DNA of 64,000 bases from Pyricularia pennisetigena (lineage: Eukaryota; Ascomycota; Sordariomycetes; Magnaporthales; Pyriculariaceae). Made by a program: the position numbers and the translations under genes. The notes beneath the pieces were generated by a model. It saw only the letters and a program-made list of their open reading frames with translations. It was not told the origin of the DNA and searched no databases. The stretch is taken from assembly GCF_004337985.1 (NCBI RefSeq), contig NC_043740.1:5105233-5169232 (forward strand). The letters are read 5' to 3'. Shown piece by piece: positions 1-10,689 of the stretch; the first letter of the stretch is position 1; every line of letters begins with the position of its first letter.

Positions 1-243
1 ATATACGTTGTTGGAGTGCGTGGGTTCGAATCCCGTTGTGGTCGCAAATTTTCTGTGCATGCATAAGCACAATAGGCCGTTAGGCTCAATAGGTCGGCAG
101 GTTAGTTATATGAATAAGGCCAAATTATGTGACGTGACCCCGCATTCCGGACATCCGGATCGAAGATCTGCGCCTATGGATTCGAATACGTAATTTACAA
201 TTTAGCCTTACTTTCATTACCTTTATAACTTTTATCGATTTAA
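1..243 (+). repeat. SINE-like dispersed repeat, copy 1 (cut by window edge)
   Basis: This stretch repeats at 56572-56830, with differences mostly C/T and G/A. Near its start (positions 20-48) is a tRNA-like T-arm with a pol III B box (GGTTCGAATCC) and an acceptor-like 3' strand. The A box seen in the other copy would lie left of the window. The body carries the short phrase AATAGGCCGTTAGGCTC and ends in an AT-rich tail near ATCGATTT. A tRNA-derived SINE is the simplest reading. A low-copy repeat carrying a tRNA fragment is the alternative. Confidence 0.5.
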
Positions 244-1330
244 CGATTTAACGAATCGATTGTGGAACAATAATATATTATTTCTATTACCCGCTAGCAA
301 ACGGTTATTTGCCATTTCAGCGTTCCATTAGCCTTATACGTGATCCATTTTTCCCCGCGTTCAAGATTAAGCTTATTCTATTTCGTAACCTCCTCACAAA
401 ATATTCGAGGAACACCCTGTTTTTAAACGTTTCAAATATAAATTTAATTAATCAATGCGGTAAAATTTGATCCAATGCTAATAACCGCCATTTTATACGA
501 ATATTTGGTTTCGTTTTAAGCAAAGAAACCCGTTTGAACCAATTGAAAGCGATTTTAATATTTAATTAACCCGTAGGAGCCGAATTGTACGTTTAACCTA
601 TAATATTAAATGCAAATTATTGCGTTTGTAAAATATTACCCGTTTGGATTACGGTTAAAGTAAATTTTCTTTTTTTGCAATTACCGCCTCGATAATCGAC
701 GCCCAAATAGTATTCGACGTATAAGTAATTTTAACGTAATTCCGGCGTTTTAAGAGAAATAAACCGTATATTTTTCCGGCCGCTATATCGCCTTATTGGA
801 AACCGTATTCGTCCATATTTACGATATATTTGGGTTTAATTTCGAATTCGGTAATTAGTTGTTGGTATTAATTATAAAACGCCCGGATCGATTCGGCCGT
901 AGCTTTTTCAGCTCGCGCACCCTCCACTAAAATCCCCGATTTGCTTTTAATATCCTTTTTACGGCGTAAAAAAGCGGCTAACCAACGTTTACCGAAAGCG
1001 TTTACGCGTTCTTTCGGCGGTATTAAAAAAAAACGAAATTTTAATTGTTTGGTGCTTAGGCGCTTTCCCAATGAGTTTTTCGATTTCGATTTCACAGTTA
1101 ACGAACTTTTCCTATTCGTTAGAAAATAGTTAATACGGTTTATGGGTTTATTTCCGATCGAAAACGCCGTTAAAACGACGTATAAAAGTGGTTTTTGGCA
1201 CGGCCCATTACGCGGCCGTTTTATTTTTCGAAATACCTAATTTTACGGTTTTAACCGCCTGGGTAAATTTAAACTCCAAATTTTTTGGTATCACGGTTTT
1301 TTTCGGTTTTAAAAACGCGTTATTTGCGGT
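195..1330 (-). pseudogene. pogo-like DDE transposase, RIP-degraded
   Basis: Read on the minus strand through stops, this matches the fungal pogo/Tigger transposase layout. A psq-type helix-turn-helix comes first (1310-1180: AVKTVKLGISKNKTAA, then a LN-G-DRK motif). The CENP-B/Tc5-like DNA-binding domain follows at 868-1060 (GKRWLAAFLRRKKDIKSK, then ATAESIRAFY). The first catalytic aspartate motif MDEYGF lies at 799-816, with the expected G-rich residues after it. The remaining DDE domain down to about 200 is only weakly readable. It would cut and paste the parent element. There are many in-frame TAA/TAG and no intact frame longer than 75 codons. Terminal inverted repeats were not resolved. 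Confidence 0.7.
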
Positions 1331-1433
1331 GCGTTGTCGAGTTAAAGTAGGTGGGTTATATTAAGGATGCTAAAAATTGCTAACAAAACAGGTGTCCATT
1401 TTAGGTGCATATCCATTTGTGGGTTACCCACTG

Positions 1434-1610
1434 TAGTTTCAAAGTTTATCCCTGAAGCCCAAAGTTCCACAATTAATCCATTCCGTTGGTTTCGCTCCAT
1501 TTCGTGGTTTAATTGCGGTTTTGCAATGTACCTGTGGGTCCATTTAAAAAACGTTTTGGTTCACGTTTAAGGACAATTTGTCGATTTTCGCCGTTTATAG
1601 CGGTATTTTT
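1434..1610 (-). repeat. Fragment of MULE-like family (one end, inverted)
   Basis: It starts with TAGTTTCAAAG, the RIP form of the family terminus TAGTCTCAGGG. It continues through the subterminal block that ends in the GCCGTTTATAGCGGTATTTT phrase. It is an inverted copy of 3477-3645 and abuts the next copy at 1611, so it looks like an older copy cut by later insertion or rearrangement. Confidence 0.6.
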
Positions 1611-3645
1611 TAGTTTTGATTGCTTAGATTAAAGCCCCCTATTTCGCAATGGGGACCGAGCGTTTCATATATTTTTTAGCCATATGGTTTTTCGACCAAT
1701 TATATTGGCCGAAACAATCGCGTTCGCTTTAGTTTAAGGACATTTTGTCGCATTTCGCCGTTTATAGCGGTACCACCAACGATGATTTGTCGTATTTCGC
1801 CTTTTATAACGGTATTATTAATAATAAACCTAATGTTGCGATATCGTTAATGATTATTTTATTAAAATAAGGATAATTTGTGGTATTTTGCCGTTTATAG
1901 CGGGTATATACAAAATATTCGCATTATAATCGCAAAAGAAAATGGTGTACCCATAGCATGCAATTAAATATTCGAATGAAGAAATAAATAAGAATTATCA
2001 AGATATATAGCATTTTGCGTCAAGTTTGCTAGAGTCTGTTGATTATTTGAATGCCGGCCGCGTTTTTATAGACACTGTATTTGGAAAGATATTAAAATAT
2101 TGAGTGAAATTTAAAATTTTTGTTTATATTTTCTTCTTATCTTGAATAATGGTATATAACACTAACTTTAATTTAAATTACAATATTTTTAACTTAGCAA
2201 ACCTAATATTGCAGAGTGCATGCAATTATGGATTAAAACAAAAGTCTCATTAATATCTTTATATTAACTAACAATTTGTTAAAAAATTAAATAATATACG
2301 CAAATATTGATAAAATTGAAAAAGTATTTAATTTATGTATTTTGTTATCAATTTATTAAAGGACTTGATTTACCTTTTTTTTATAAATCTTATTTAACCA
2401 AATAAAGCAAAAAATACAAAAATAACACAAATTTAGCATTCTTTTATATAAAAAAATATAAAGGGCGGGTATTATAAATCGGGCTTTACGTTGACGTTTC
2501 TTTATATACGTAATCCATTTCCTCCAGTTTTGGGTTTATTAATGTCAAAATGGGTAAAAATGTAAAAGCATTTCGATTGTAAAATATATATAAAATTAGA
2601 TATACTTGTCCTATCCGCATATTTAGCGGCTTATATACTCGGATATACGTACTAAAATGCAATATTTTGTTTTATATATATATTACCCCCAACGTGCAAA
2701 GATTACAGAATTTGGCCGCAAAACAAAAATAATATACAATTAATGAAATAAAGCAAAAAGATTTATGAAATACATATTTAGCATTTTTTTTTATTAAACA
2801 GCTTTTAAAGCCGATGCTATAAGTAAGATTGGATTTGGACGTTTGTTTATATACGTAATCAAGTTTTGTGGTTTTGGTTTCATTATCGTTAAAATTGGTA
2901 AAAATATAAACCAGTTTCGATTGTAAATTATATACAAAAAAGTATATACTTTGCCTATGCGCTTATTTAATTGCTTATATAGTATAATATATGCACCAAA
3001 ATTTACTCTAACGTTAAATATATATATACGACCCTCCACGTGCAAAAATTATAAAATTTGGTCAAAAAATCAAAAATAATATTAAAAAAAATCGAAAATC
3101 GAACAAAAAAATCGAAAAAACAGTACCGCCATGAACGGATTAAGGGCAGGTGGTATCCAATTCGGCCATTATAATAAATAAAAAAATAAATCGAATCGCT
3201 GCTAATATCGGTATTAAACGCTATTTTCAACGATATTTTATTTTTTCAATATTACACGTGGTTGTGGAATAATAAAGGAGTTTCGGTTAAAAAAAGGCCA
3301 AAAATACCGCCATAAACGGCGAAAATCGACAAGTTGTCCTCAAACCTGAACCAAAGCGTTCTTTGGATGGACCCACAGGTACATTGCAAAGCCGCAATTG
3401 AGCCACGAAGTGGAGCGAAGCGAACGAAGTGGATTAATTGTGGAGCTTTGGGCTTCAGGGATGAGCCCTGAGACTACAAAAATACCGCCATAAACGGCGA
3501 AAATCGACAAATTGTCCTCAAACCTAAACCAGAGCTTTTTTTGGATGGACCCACAAGTATATTGCAAAGCCGCAATTAAGCCACGAGGTGGAGCGAAATG
3601 GATTAATTGTGGAACTTTGGGTTTAAGGGATGAATTTTGAAATTA
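1611..3645 (+). mobile_element. Non-autonomous MULE-like element, copy 1
   Basis: It begins with TAGTTTTGATTGCTTAGA (RIP form of TAGTCTCAGTGCTCAGAC), then the CCCC...GGGG hairpin phrase common to the family. It ends with TTGAAATTA (RIP form of CTGAGACTA). It carries no transposase. Two similar ~330-bp AT-rich units lie in tandem (about 2430-2775 and 2776-3090). The terminal ~180-bp block is duplicated: the first unit ends CTGAGACTA at 3476 and the second at 3645. The 9-bp flanks (GGTATTTTT and CCTGCTTCG) do not match, because this copy lies among fragments of its own family. Confidence 0.65.
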
Positions 3646-3795
3646 CCTGCTTCGTAATAAGGACCGAACGTTCCATATACTTTTTAACTATATAGTTTTT
3701 CTACCAATTATATTTGCCGAAAAAATCGCGTTCGTTTTAATTTAAAGATATTTTATCGCATTTCGCCGTTTATGGCGGTATCACCAACAAAATAC
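3646..3795 (+). repeat. MULE-like family fragment (other end, first ~26 bp missing)
   Basis: CCTGCTTCG, then GGACCGAACGTTCC, then the subterminal phrase TTTCGCCGTTTATGGCGGTA match the left end of the family. The outer terminus is missing. It directly follows the previous copy. Confidence 0.55.
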
Positions 3796-5041
3796 CCAAT
3801 TCTGCGATATCACCAACCATTATTCCCCCCGATACACAAAAAAATAAAAAACTTTTATTATCATACCTTATATTTACGCATATTAACCTTTATTCGCTCT
3901 ATGATTAACCCAAATATAACCCGAATCCGATAATGGAAAATATATTTCCAATAATATTAATAAATATACTCTAAAAAATATTCCCATCCGCGCAACCTGT
4001 AACCCAATATTTCACGTCCGACCAAGCCCCATTATTTTTATTAATATCGCCGTTATTTTCGCCCAATTTATATCGAAAATAAATGGGAATTTAAATTTTG
4101 TTTTAATTAATTAAAAACAATTACCGAAGGAATCCGAATCCAAAACGGAAACAAACCCCGAAACCAAATTTACTTGCAATCTTACCAAATGTTTGCATAA
4201 CCGTTACAGACGCATTAATTCTACGCAATTTATCCATATTTGGGCAATAACGGCAAATTTTTACGAAATTACCCGATTTACCCCATCGCTAATACTTTTT
4301 TTTAAAAAAACATTACGAAACCTCCAAATCTGAAAACGTTTACGCGCTAATAGGGTCGAATACCGTTTTAATAATAAATTTTGTACGCCCATTAAAACCG
4401 ATTTTTTGCGCAAAAATGTACAGAAATTAATATAATATTTACGTTTTTTTAACCGGTTCGAGTTTATAAAGTTCCAATTTTCGGGAATAAGAAATTATTT
4501 CGCCAAAAACGTGAGCGATATAAATTGGTTCAAATAAATACATGATAAGTATACGCAAAAGATCCCGTTCAAAACGCCAATATTATATAAATTTATATTT
4601 CTACTATTATTATATTCGCGGGGCTACCGCTCGTTCTACTTACCGTTAAAAATCTCGAACGTAATTTGTTTAAACTTAAATACCTTTTTAAAAACCACAA
4701 ACCCCCCAACGTTAAAAAATTAACGCGTTATATCAATATTCGCGATTTCAACCCACGGATATTCCACCCAAAAAAACAAATGTTTATTTCGCGCATTCGT
4801 ATTATATTTTACAAATAATGGAATTCCACAGCCTATTATGAGAACGTTATTCGGGTTTAAAATATATTTATTTTATAAAATTATTAAACAAGAAATTCAA
4901 CAAGTTATCGCCGTTACCCGAATACGTTGGTAACAATATCCATATTTATATTTAATTTTTACCGCGAACAATAATAATAACTTTTTACATTTATATATAT
5001 GTATATATATATATATATACTAGTATATAAACAAATTTAAA
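3796..5041. other. Unassigned RIP-degraded AT-rich stretch
   Basis: No repeat end or family motif was recognised. Stop density and retained CpG with depleted CpA fit RIP-degraded former coding or transposon DNA. A short phrase at 4685-4720, readable as FKNHKPPN on the plus strand, resembles FLNFHKPPN near 57810-57840 upstream of the RecQ-like helicase relic. It may be related to that gene's N-terminal region, but this is weak. A TA-dinucleotide run lies at about 4994-5020. Confidence 0.3.
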
Positions 5042-5470
5042 AAAATCGCTCGTAACCCAATATTATCCTGCGTATATAATAATTTCAATTTTCCAAATAA
5101 GGTACAGGATTTTGGATGTAGAAAGCGTAACCGAATGCCAAATTTAATATCGTATTTCTTTATATTAACGTTGGGATTTAAACGATATACGCAATCCCCA
5201 TGGCACGTTACCGTATTTTTCCGCCAAAAATGGTTGCAAACGCCCGCCTTTGAACAATATCTGGACATTTATTACGAAAACGTTAAGTATTATATAATGC
5301 ACCAGATTTGTGGTTTTTTATTCCCCAATTGCCCATATACACCTAAAACAATCCCACAATACCATACCCCCGCACAAACTACATTAACCTTTTATTTTAT
5401 CCAAACCCCCGCTATTACCGAAAACGAAAAGGAATACGCGGGAATTATCCAAATCCACAAAATCCTTTAA
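5042..5470 (+). other. Unusually long open frame of unknown nature
   Basis: The frame is open for 142 codons before a TAA at 5468-5470, with the first ATG at 5135. It keeps about a dozen CAA/CAG codons, unlike neighbouring degraded frames where these became stops. It is rich in aromatic and proline residues (e.g. HVTVFFRQKWLQ, YYENVKYYIMHQICG). No family is recognised and no signal peptide is seen. It could be a chance-open stretch in low-complexity AT-rich DNA, or the remnant of a gene less hit on this strand. Nothing recognisable lies between it and the copia LTR at 5658. Confidence 0.25.
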
Positions 5471-5657
5471 AAACGTTTTTTAAACCGGCTACCCGACTAT
5501 TTCGACTATTTTTCCATTCTGTTCCTCGTTCATAAAGATTAAAAACTAACGTTATATATCCGTGTTATCTAAGGAATTTATATCAAATTATCCCACCTAT
5601 TTAACGAAAAACATTGAATATTACCCGTACCAACGTTTTTTATATCGAATTCAATTT

Positions 5658-6212
5658 TGTTAACAATATGGGTTATTAACAGGGGCTTAGGCATTAGCTT
5701 AGGTGCGGCGTGGTGCTAATTGCGTTGTAAAAGCTTGTAATTGCAGGGTTTAAATGTATTAAATTCACTAATTTTAGGATTAATAGACTTAATTCATTAA
5801 TGGGGGAAATTTTGCTTTATTTCCCTTACATACTCTCCGACATCGAAGTGGGGGTCCGTACCCCGCAAAGGGTTCCGTCGCCGCACACGATTTTTCGAAA
5901 AATTATTTTGTATACGTTGGTAAAAAAACACCCTTATTTCCATACAAACCATTTCTGGGTTCGCACTAATTTGCTAATTTGGTGAAATCTTTTACCCGGT
6001 ACAGGGTAGTTAATTTGTAAATGCAGGGTGGGTATTAAACCCGGTATAAGGTGAAACCCCATTCGCTAATTTTGAATCGCAACTCCTGCAATATACAAAA
6101 TATAATAAAAAATTTAATAACCTTAACAGCCCCATTTCGGCATTATCTATTGTGGCTTATATACAAATAAAAAATGGACCTATTACATGCTAAATAACGC
6201 ATATAATTAACA
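5658..6212 (-). repeat. Copia 3' LTR (left end of the minus-strand element)
   Basis: It starts TGTTAACAATATGGG and ends ATAATTAACA, giving TGTTAA...TTAACA terminal inverted repeats. At 555 bp it aligns along its length with 7824-15567 (minus its insert) and 19868-20426. It is strongly RIP-mutated compared with the right half of the solo LTR. Confidence 0.88.
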
Positions 6213-6800
6213 CCCCCTTTTTTTGCTACTATTTACATAAAGTTGGAAAAAACAAATATATAAAAAATAAAACCTTAAAAAAGAACTCCCCCTTATGTCC
6301 AAACCGGATTCGAATTCCCGATATAAACCCCCAGGATAATTAAGCCCTTTGTACCGACTTATAACCCCTGAAATGGACGAACCCCCGAATTGGAAAAAAC
6401 CCCCATAATTGTAATAACCCCCGGATTCGAACCCCCGGTTTGCATAATATTAACACACGGAATTAACTATTAAACCAGGTAGCTAGTGTGGCTGTTCGTT
6501 GGTAATAGTCCAAATTAGGTATATTATATAGGGTATTTCGAATGCGTAAATCGCCCAAAACACGAGCTTTTTCAATTTTAATTCAATTTTTGGTATAAAG
6601 TCGGTATAAATCGCTTATTAATTAACCTGTGCAGGCTAAACTCGGGTAATGCGGCCGGTATTGGGCTACCAAAAGTCCAATATTGCATACAGAGGAAATT
6701 TAATCGCAATTAGTTAACGGATCAATTTAATGCCCTAAAATCGAATAGGTACAAACTAAATTTATAAAGGTATAAAACGTATAAACTTCAAAAAAACCTT
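6213..6800. other. Copia 3' untranslated stretch with tRNA-like phrases
   Basis: This lies between the RNase H end and the LTR. It holds several C-runs and two GGATTCGAA phrases (6302-6312 and 6421-6431). On the minus strand, 6420-6495 carries TAGCTACCTGG and GGTTCGAATCC, resembling pol III A and B boxes. The T-stem does not pair well, so a functional tRNA is not supported. The polypurine tract was not pinned down. Confidence 0.4.
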
Positions 6801-7823
6801 CTAAATTAGAAGCGTTAAAGGCTTTGTTAGGCCATTAGCGGGCATTTGTTTGGATTCCAGGTATTTTAGGGTTATTAATCTTTTTATAATTAACTCCCGT
6901 ACGTAATAAAATTTTAATAAAGTATATTTAGTACGTTGGTGGTGCGTAGGGTTATATACCTTAATTATAAAACCTGTATTATTTCCAAATATTGCAATAA
7001 AACCTTTTATAGGTAATCCAATTTGTATAAATAGGTTTTTAAACCACTGTGTTTCACGCAGGGCTTCCGCTAAGGCATCGGATTCGGTTTTTAAAATGTT
7101 TAAAGCTATCATACTAACTTTTTTACATTTCCACGTTATAAGGCCCCCAAATAGGGTATATAAATATCCGTAAATGGATTTCAAATCTTCCCTAGCCCCG
7201 GCAAAATCGCTATTATTAAAACCCGGTAATTTTAAACCTTTAAAACCCCCTATTAATAAATTGGGTGGTAAATCGGTTTTAAATACTTTATTTCCGTAAT
7301 AGATAAATAAGGATTTAATACCCGCTAAATAACGTAATAGGTTTTTGGCTGCCGTTAAATGGATTGTAATAGCTTTTATTAAAAAACGTAACAGCTATCA
7401 AACCGTAAAACCGATATCCGGGCGCGTTAATAACATTAAATTTATAAAGGTAACGATAATACGCTATAATAATTTAATTTCCAGCGCATTTACGGGTTTA
7501 CCCCCGTTATATTTTAACACACCCGGCTGTAAGGGAATAAATAGAGGTTTGCAATTAGTTAAATCGAACGTTGTCAACGCTTCCTTTATGTATTGATCTT
7601 AATGGAGCTAAAATAGGCGTTTAAACCTATCCTTTATAATTTAAACGCCTAAAAAATAGGCTGCAGGGCCCCTATTTTCCAACGCGTATACTTTATTAAA
7701 ACGGGCTTTTAAATCCTAAATATATTGCAATTTAGGACCTCTTAACAGGTAATCGTTTACAAAAGTAAAGGTAAAATGTTTAGATTTAACGTTATAAAAA
7801 ACAGCGGGATTAAAGATTAATGG
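6801..7823 (-). pseudogene. Copia reverse transcriptase C-terminal half and RNase H
   Basis: On the minus strand, 7823-7480 reads as the second half of a copia RT. The catalytic YVDD-type motif is degraded to FVNDYLL (about 7745-7770), followed by AYFLGV and a DQYIKEAL-like segment. From about 7300 the RNase H domain follows: a SDFAGA-like start, then GYLYTLFGGLITWKCKK at 7184-7110, then the C-terminal NGLTKPL near 6815. The 6801-7184 part is still open for 127 codons. RNase H removes the RNA of the RNA/DNA hybrid during reverse transcription. The RT is cut at 7823 by the AATGG insertion and resumes at 15573. Confidence 0.85.
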
Positions 7824-8084
7824 TGTTAACAATATGGGTTGCTAACAGGGGGTACGGCATTAGCCGAGGTGCGGCGTGGTGCTAGTTACGCTGTTATAGC
7901 CTGTAATTACAGGGTTTGTATGCACTAAATTCACTAATTTTGGGATTGATAGATTTAATTTATTGGTGGGGGAGACTTTGCTTTGTCTCCCTTATATACT
8001 CTCCGACATCGAAGTGGGGGTCCGCACCCCGCAAAGGGTTCCGGTGCCGCACACGATTTTCCGAAAAATTATTTTGTATGCGTT

Positions 8085-8526
8085 TGTTACGACCAGACAA
8101 CATGGGTCGGTACCAATGAGGCCAGGCGGGGTCACACCCCTCCTAACGACACTCGACCAAAAAAAAAACGAGCGACAGGAAACAGAATTACATAAAAAAT
8201 GACGTAACCCCACGTAACCGCCAAAAAAACAATATAATTAATATATTATATATTAATTATAATAGAACAAATAATATGCGGACTATGGGATATATTACAC
8301 ATATTATACCCAGGATAACGGGTCATTTGAGGATACGTTTATTATTATATAAATAGAATTTCATTTAGGATTGTTTAGCAACAATTAATTTACTATTTAC
8401 CCAAAAATCGATTATAATTTTACCCGAATTATTAAGGAACCCCAATCACCTAATCCAAACGTTTAATTGCTTTAACCCATTATATTTTACCCCAAAAACA
8501 GGTTACCCGATATTTTAATTATAATA
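8085..8526 (+). repeat. Gypsy 5' LTR, copy 1
   Basis: It starts TGTTACGACCAG. It ends in a RIP form of GATCGTAACA (reads AATTATAATA). It holds the family phrase CCACGTAACCGCC and a TATATTATATATTAATTAT stretch that may have been promoter-like. It is clearly more RIP-mutated at its 3' half than the partner LTR. Confidence 0.85.
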
Positions 8527-8779
8527 TTTTAATTGCTCCTGTTTAATATTTTATTTTAAAATATACCGAATAATATCGCCCAAATAACATTTTCCAACAA
8601 ACCCACCCCTTCAATTTTTTTTACTTTTAACGCTCCGGCCAACGTTAACGTTTTACGTTAAATGGTCGCGACGTTTTAAACAAAAAATCGATAATTCCAG
8701 GAACGAATAACCGAATGAATTAATCGAATTACTAGGAATTATATTAAATACTTTTTACTATTATTTTATAATAATACCC

Positions 8780-9560
8780 CAAATCCTTTGAAGGGATTTT
8801 TTACGGGAACCCGGGTTTATTTTTATTTTAACGAGGATATTTTCGATAATAACGTAAAAAAGGTTATTTACGTAGTTTCGCTATTAAAAAGCGATACGTT
8901 TACCTGGTTCGAACCCATTTCACGAAATTATTTGGATTATAATAAAGAAAAAAACCTTAAATTTAAAAATAACCGTATTTTCGACGATTACGAGAATTTC
9001 GAAAAATGTTTTAGGGAAATATTTGGTAACCCAAACGAGGAACGTACGGTTAAACGTAGATTGGTACGTTTTACCCAAATTAAATCGATATCCAAATATA
9101 CCAGTGAATTTCGATAAATTACCGTTAAATTAATATGGGGCCCCGAAACCCTAATAACACGTTTTCATACGGAATTTAAAAAAAAATTAAAGACGAATTT
9201 GTTAAAAAAAACAACCCGATATTTTAAATGAATATATAAAATTAATAATTAAAATCGATAACCGATTTTACGAACTAAAATTGGAACGACGCGAAAAACG
9301 CAGCGTATAGGGACCAGTTTTGCGATAAACTAATACGGGACGCAAATATTAATATTTTAAACCGTTTCGCTAATATAATATTTCCTACGGAATATATCAC
9401 GGATTGATGGATTTTGACGCGATTGAATATAAAAAACTTCGTAAAAATCCCAAAAATGGCAAATGTTTTAAATGCGAAAAACTAAAATATATAACCAAAT
9501 TTTATTTTTGAAGCATTCCGGATTTACACCCCGATTCCAAAAAATCAAGAAAATTATATG
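8780..9560 (+). pseudogene. Gypsy gag with zinc knuckle, copy 1
   Basis: The 8788-9117 part is an open 109-codon stretch of a retrotransposon gag domain (DTFTWFEPI, then FEKCFREIFGNP). Gag forms the virus-like particle that packages the element RNA. Near 9458-9510 the CCHC zinc knuckle reads CFKCEKLKYITKFY. The expected His and the last Cys have both become Tyr (CAT/CAC to TAT/TAC and TGC to TAC), which are exactly RIP-type changes, so RNA binding would be lost. Several further stops lie between the two parts. Confidence 0.75.
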
Positions 9561-10689
9561 CCATCATCCACCAATAAATATAACCGGATTAATACAGTTT
9601 AATAAACTGGACCGTATATTATAACGATAATTATATAATCCATAATAGCGTAAAAATGGACGCAGGATAATATTTATAAAAATTTAAAAATATTCGGATT
9701 TTGGTAGTAGGAAACCGCGTATTTATTAAAACCAAACCACCGGTATAATGACGTAAATAAGACGCCAAATTACCAGAACCTACGGAATTAAATATTTTAA
9801 AAAAATTAAAATTAAAATTACTAGGATAAACCCACCGTATCCGGATAATTTAATGAGCTTTAACGGACGAACTTAGTAACGAGTTAAGAAACGAATCTAG
9901 CGAAGAAGAAATCGTATTTTCAAACCTATATAATATAGCAAAGGAAAATAACCTTTATATATATAAGAAAGAATTTATTAATTTATACCGACACGATTAA
10001 TTAGTACAATTTCCCGGAATATTATTTCGAATATAAATATAAAGCCTTATAAAATTAATGGATCCAATTTTCGGAGACCACCCAATTTTGGATACCAAAT
10101 ATCCCAAATATATAAAAATCTTTTGGGCAAAATGTTTTAAAAATAATTACGGATTATATTTTAGCAGAAAAATAGTCCACGATTTTTTTCCACGACGACG
10201 CAAAACAATGGGTATCCACGAAATATATACCACCATTAAATTACTCAATGAGGAAATTAAAATAAAATTTAACCCCGAGCCAGCGGTAATTTTTACCTTT
10301 TGTAACGATTACCCTATAATATATTATAATTAAAATTAATTCCTATAATACGAATATACCCGAAATATTTGCAAAATATATATGTTAATTAAAGCACAGG
10401 TATGGTACGAAACGAAGTTACGATAACCCGGACCCGTACCTATAACCAGAATCGTGTGGAACCCCAACGTTTAGGATAACGAAATACCTATAAACGCACG
10501 AAAAACTCCTGCACCAATAGGGTACCGATTTGATAAAATTAAAATTAAAAACAGTTACACGCCCCGAAATAAGAAGAATAGAGATTTACGACGCGAATGC
10601 AGCAGATTAAAAAACTAAAATAGCTAAACGGTATAAGGTACCAAACGGTAGTAACAAAAACGGAATAAAAAGCCTTAAACGCCACGTAA
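9561..10689 (+). pseudogene. Gypsy gag-protease linker region, copy 1
   Basis: An open piece at 10058-10333 (91 codons) contains HDFFPRRRK and resembles the linker between gag and protease in fungal gypsy polyproteins. It matches 27985-28170 (minus) in copy 2. No catalytic motif was recognised here. Confidence 0.5.

Noticed and set aside
20..48. Functional tRNA gene
   Set aside because: Only the T-arm and acceptor side are present in the window. In the second copy the acceptor strands do not pair, so it is better explained as the head of a repeat.
3340..3567. Open frames such as the 75-codon one repeated at 37958-38263, 46181-46405, 51429-51620, 52940-53122 and 56870-57094
   Set aside because: They recur because they lie in the terminal block of the MULE-like family. 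The reading changes between copies and no protein family fits, so they are treated as non-coding.
1434..3795. Possible CRISPR-like array from repeated AATACCGCCATAAACGGCG phrases
   Set aside because: The phrases belong to inverted subterminal blocks of a transposon family. There is no regular repeat-spacer structure, and the DNA looks fungal.
7345..7596. Open plus-strand frame of 83 codons
   Set aside because: It is the antisense shadow of the copia RT/RNase H coding region, which reads convincingly on the minus strand.
7916..8213. Several overlapping open frames on both strands
   Set aside because: They lie across the junction of the solo copia LTR and the gypsy LTR. Both are non-coding repeats.
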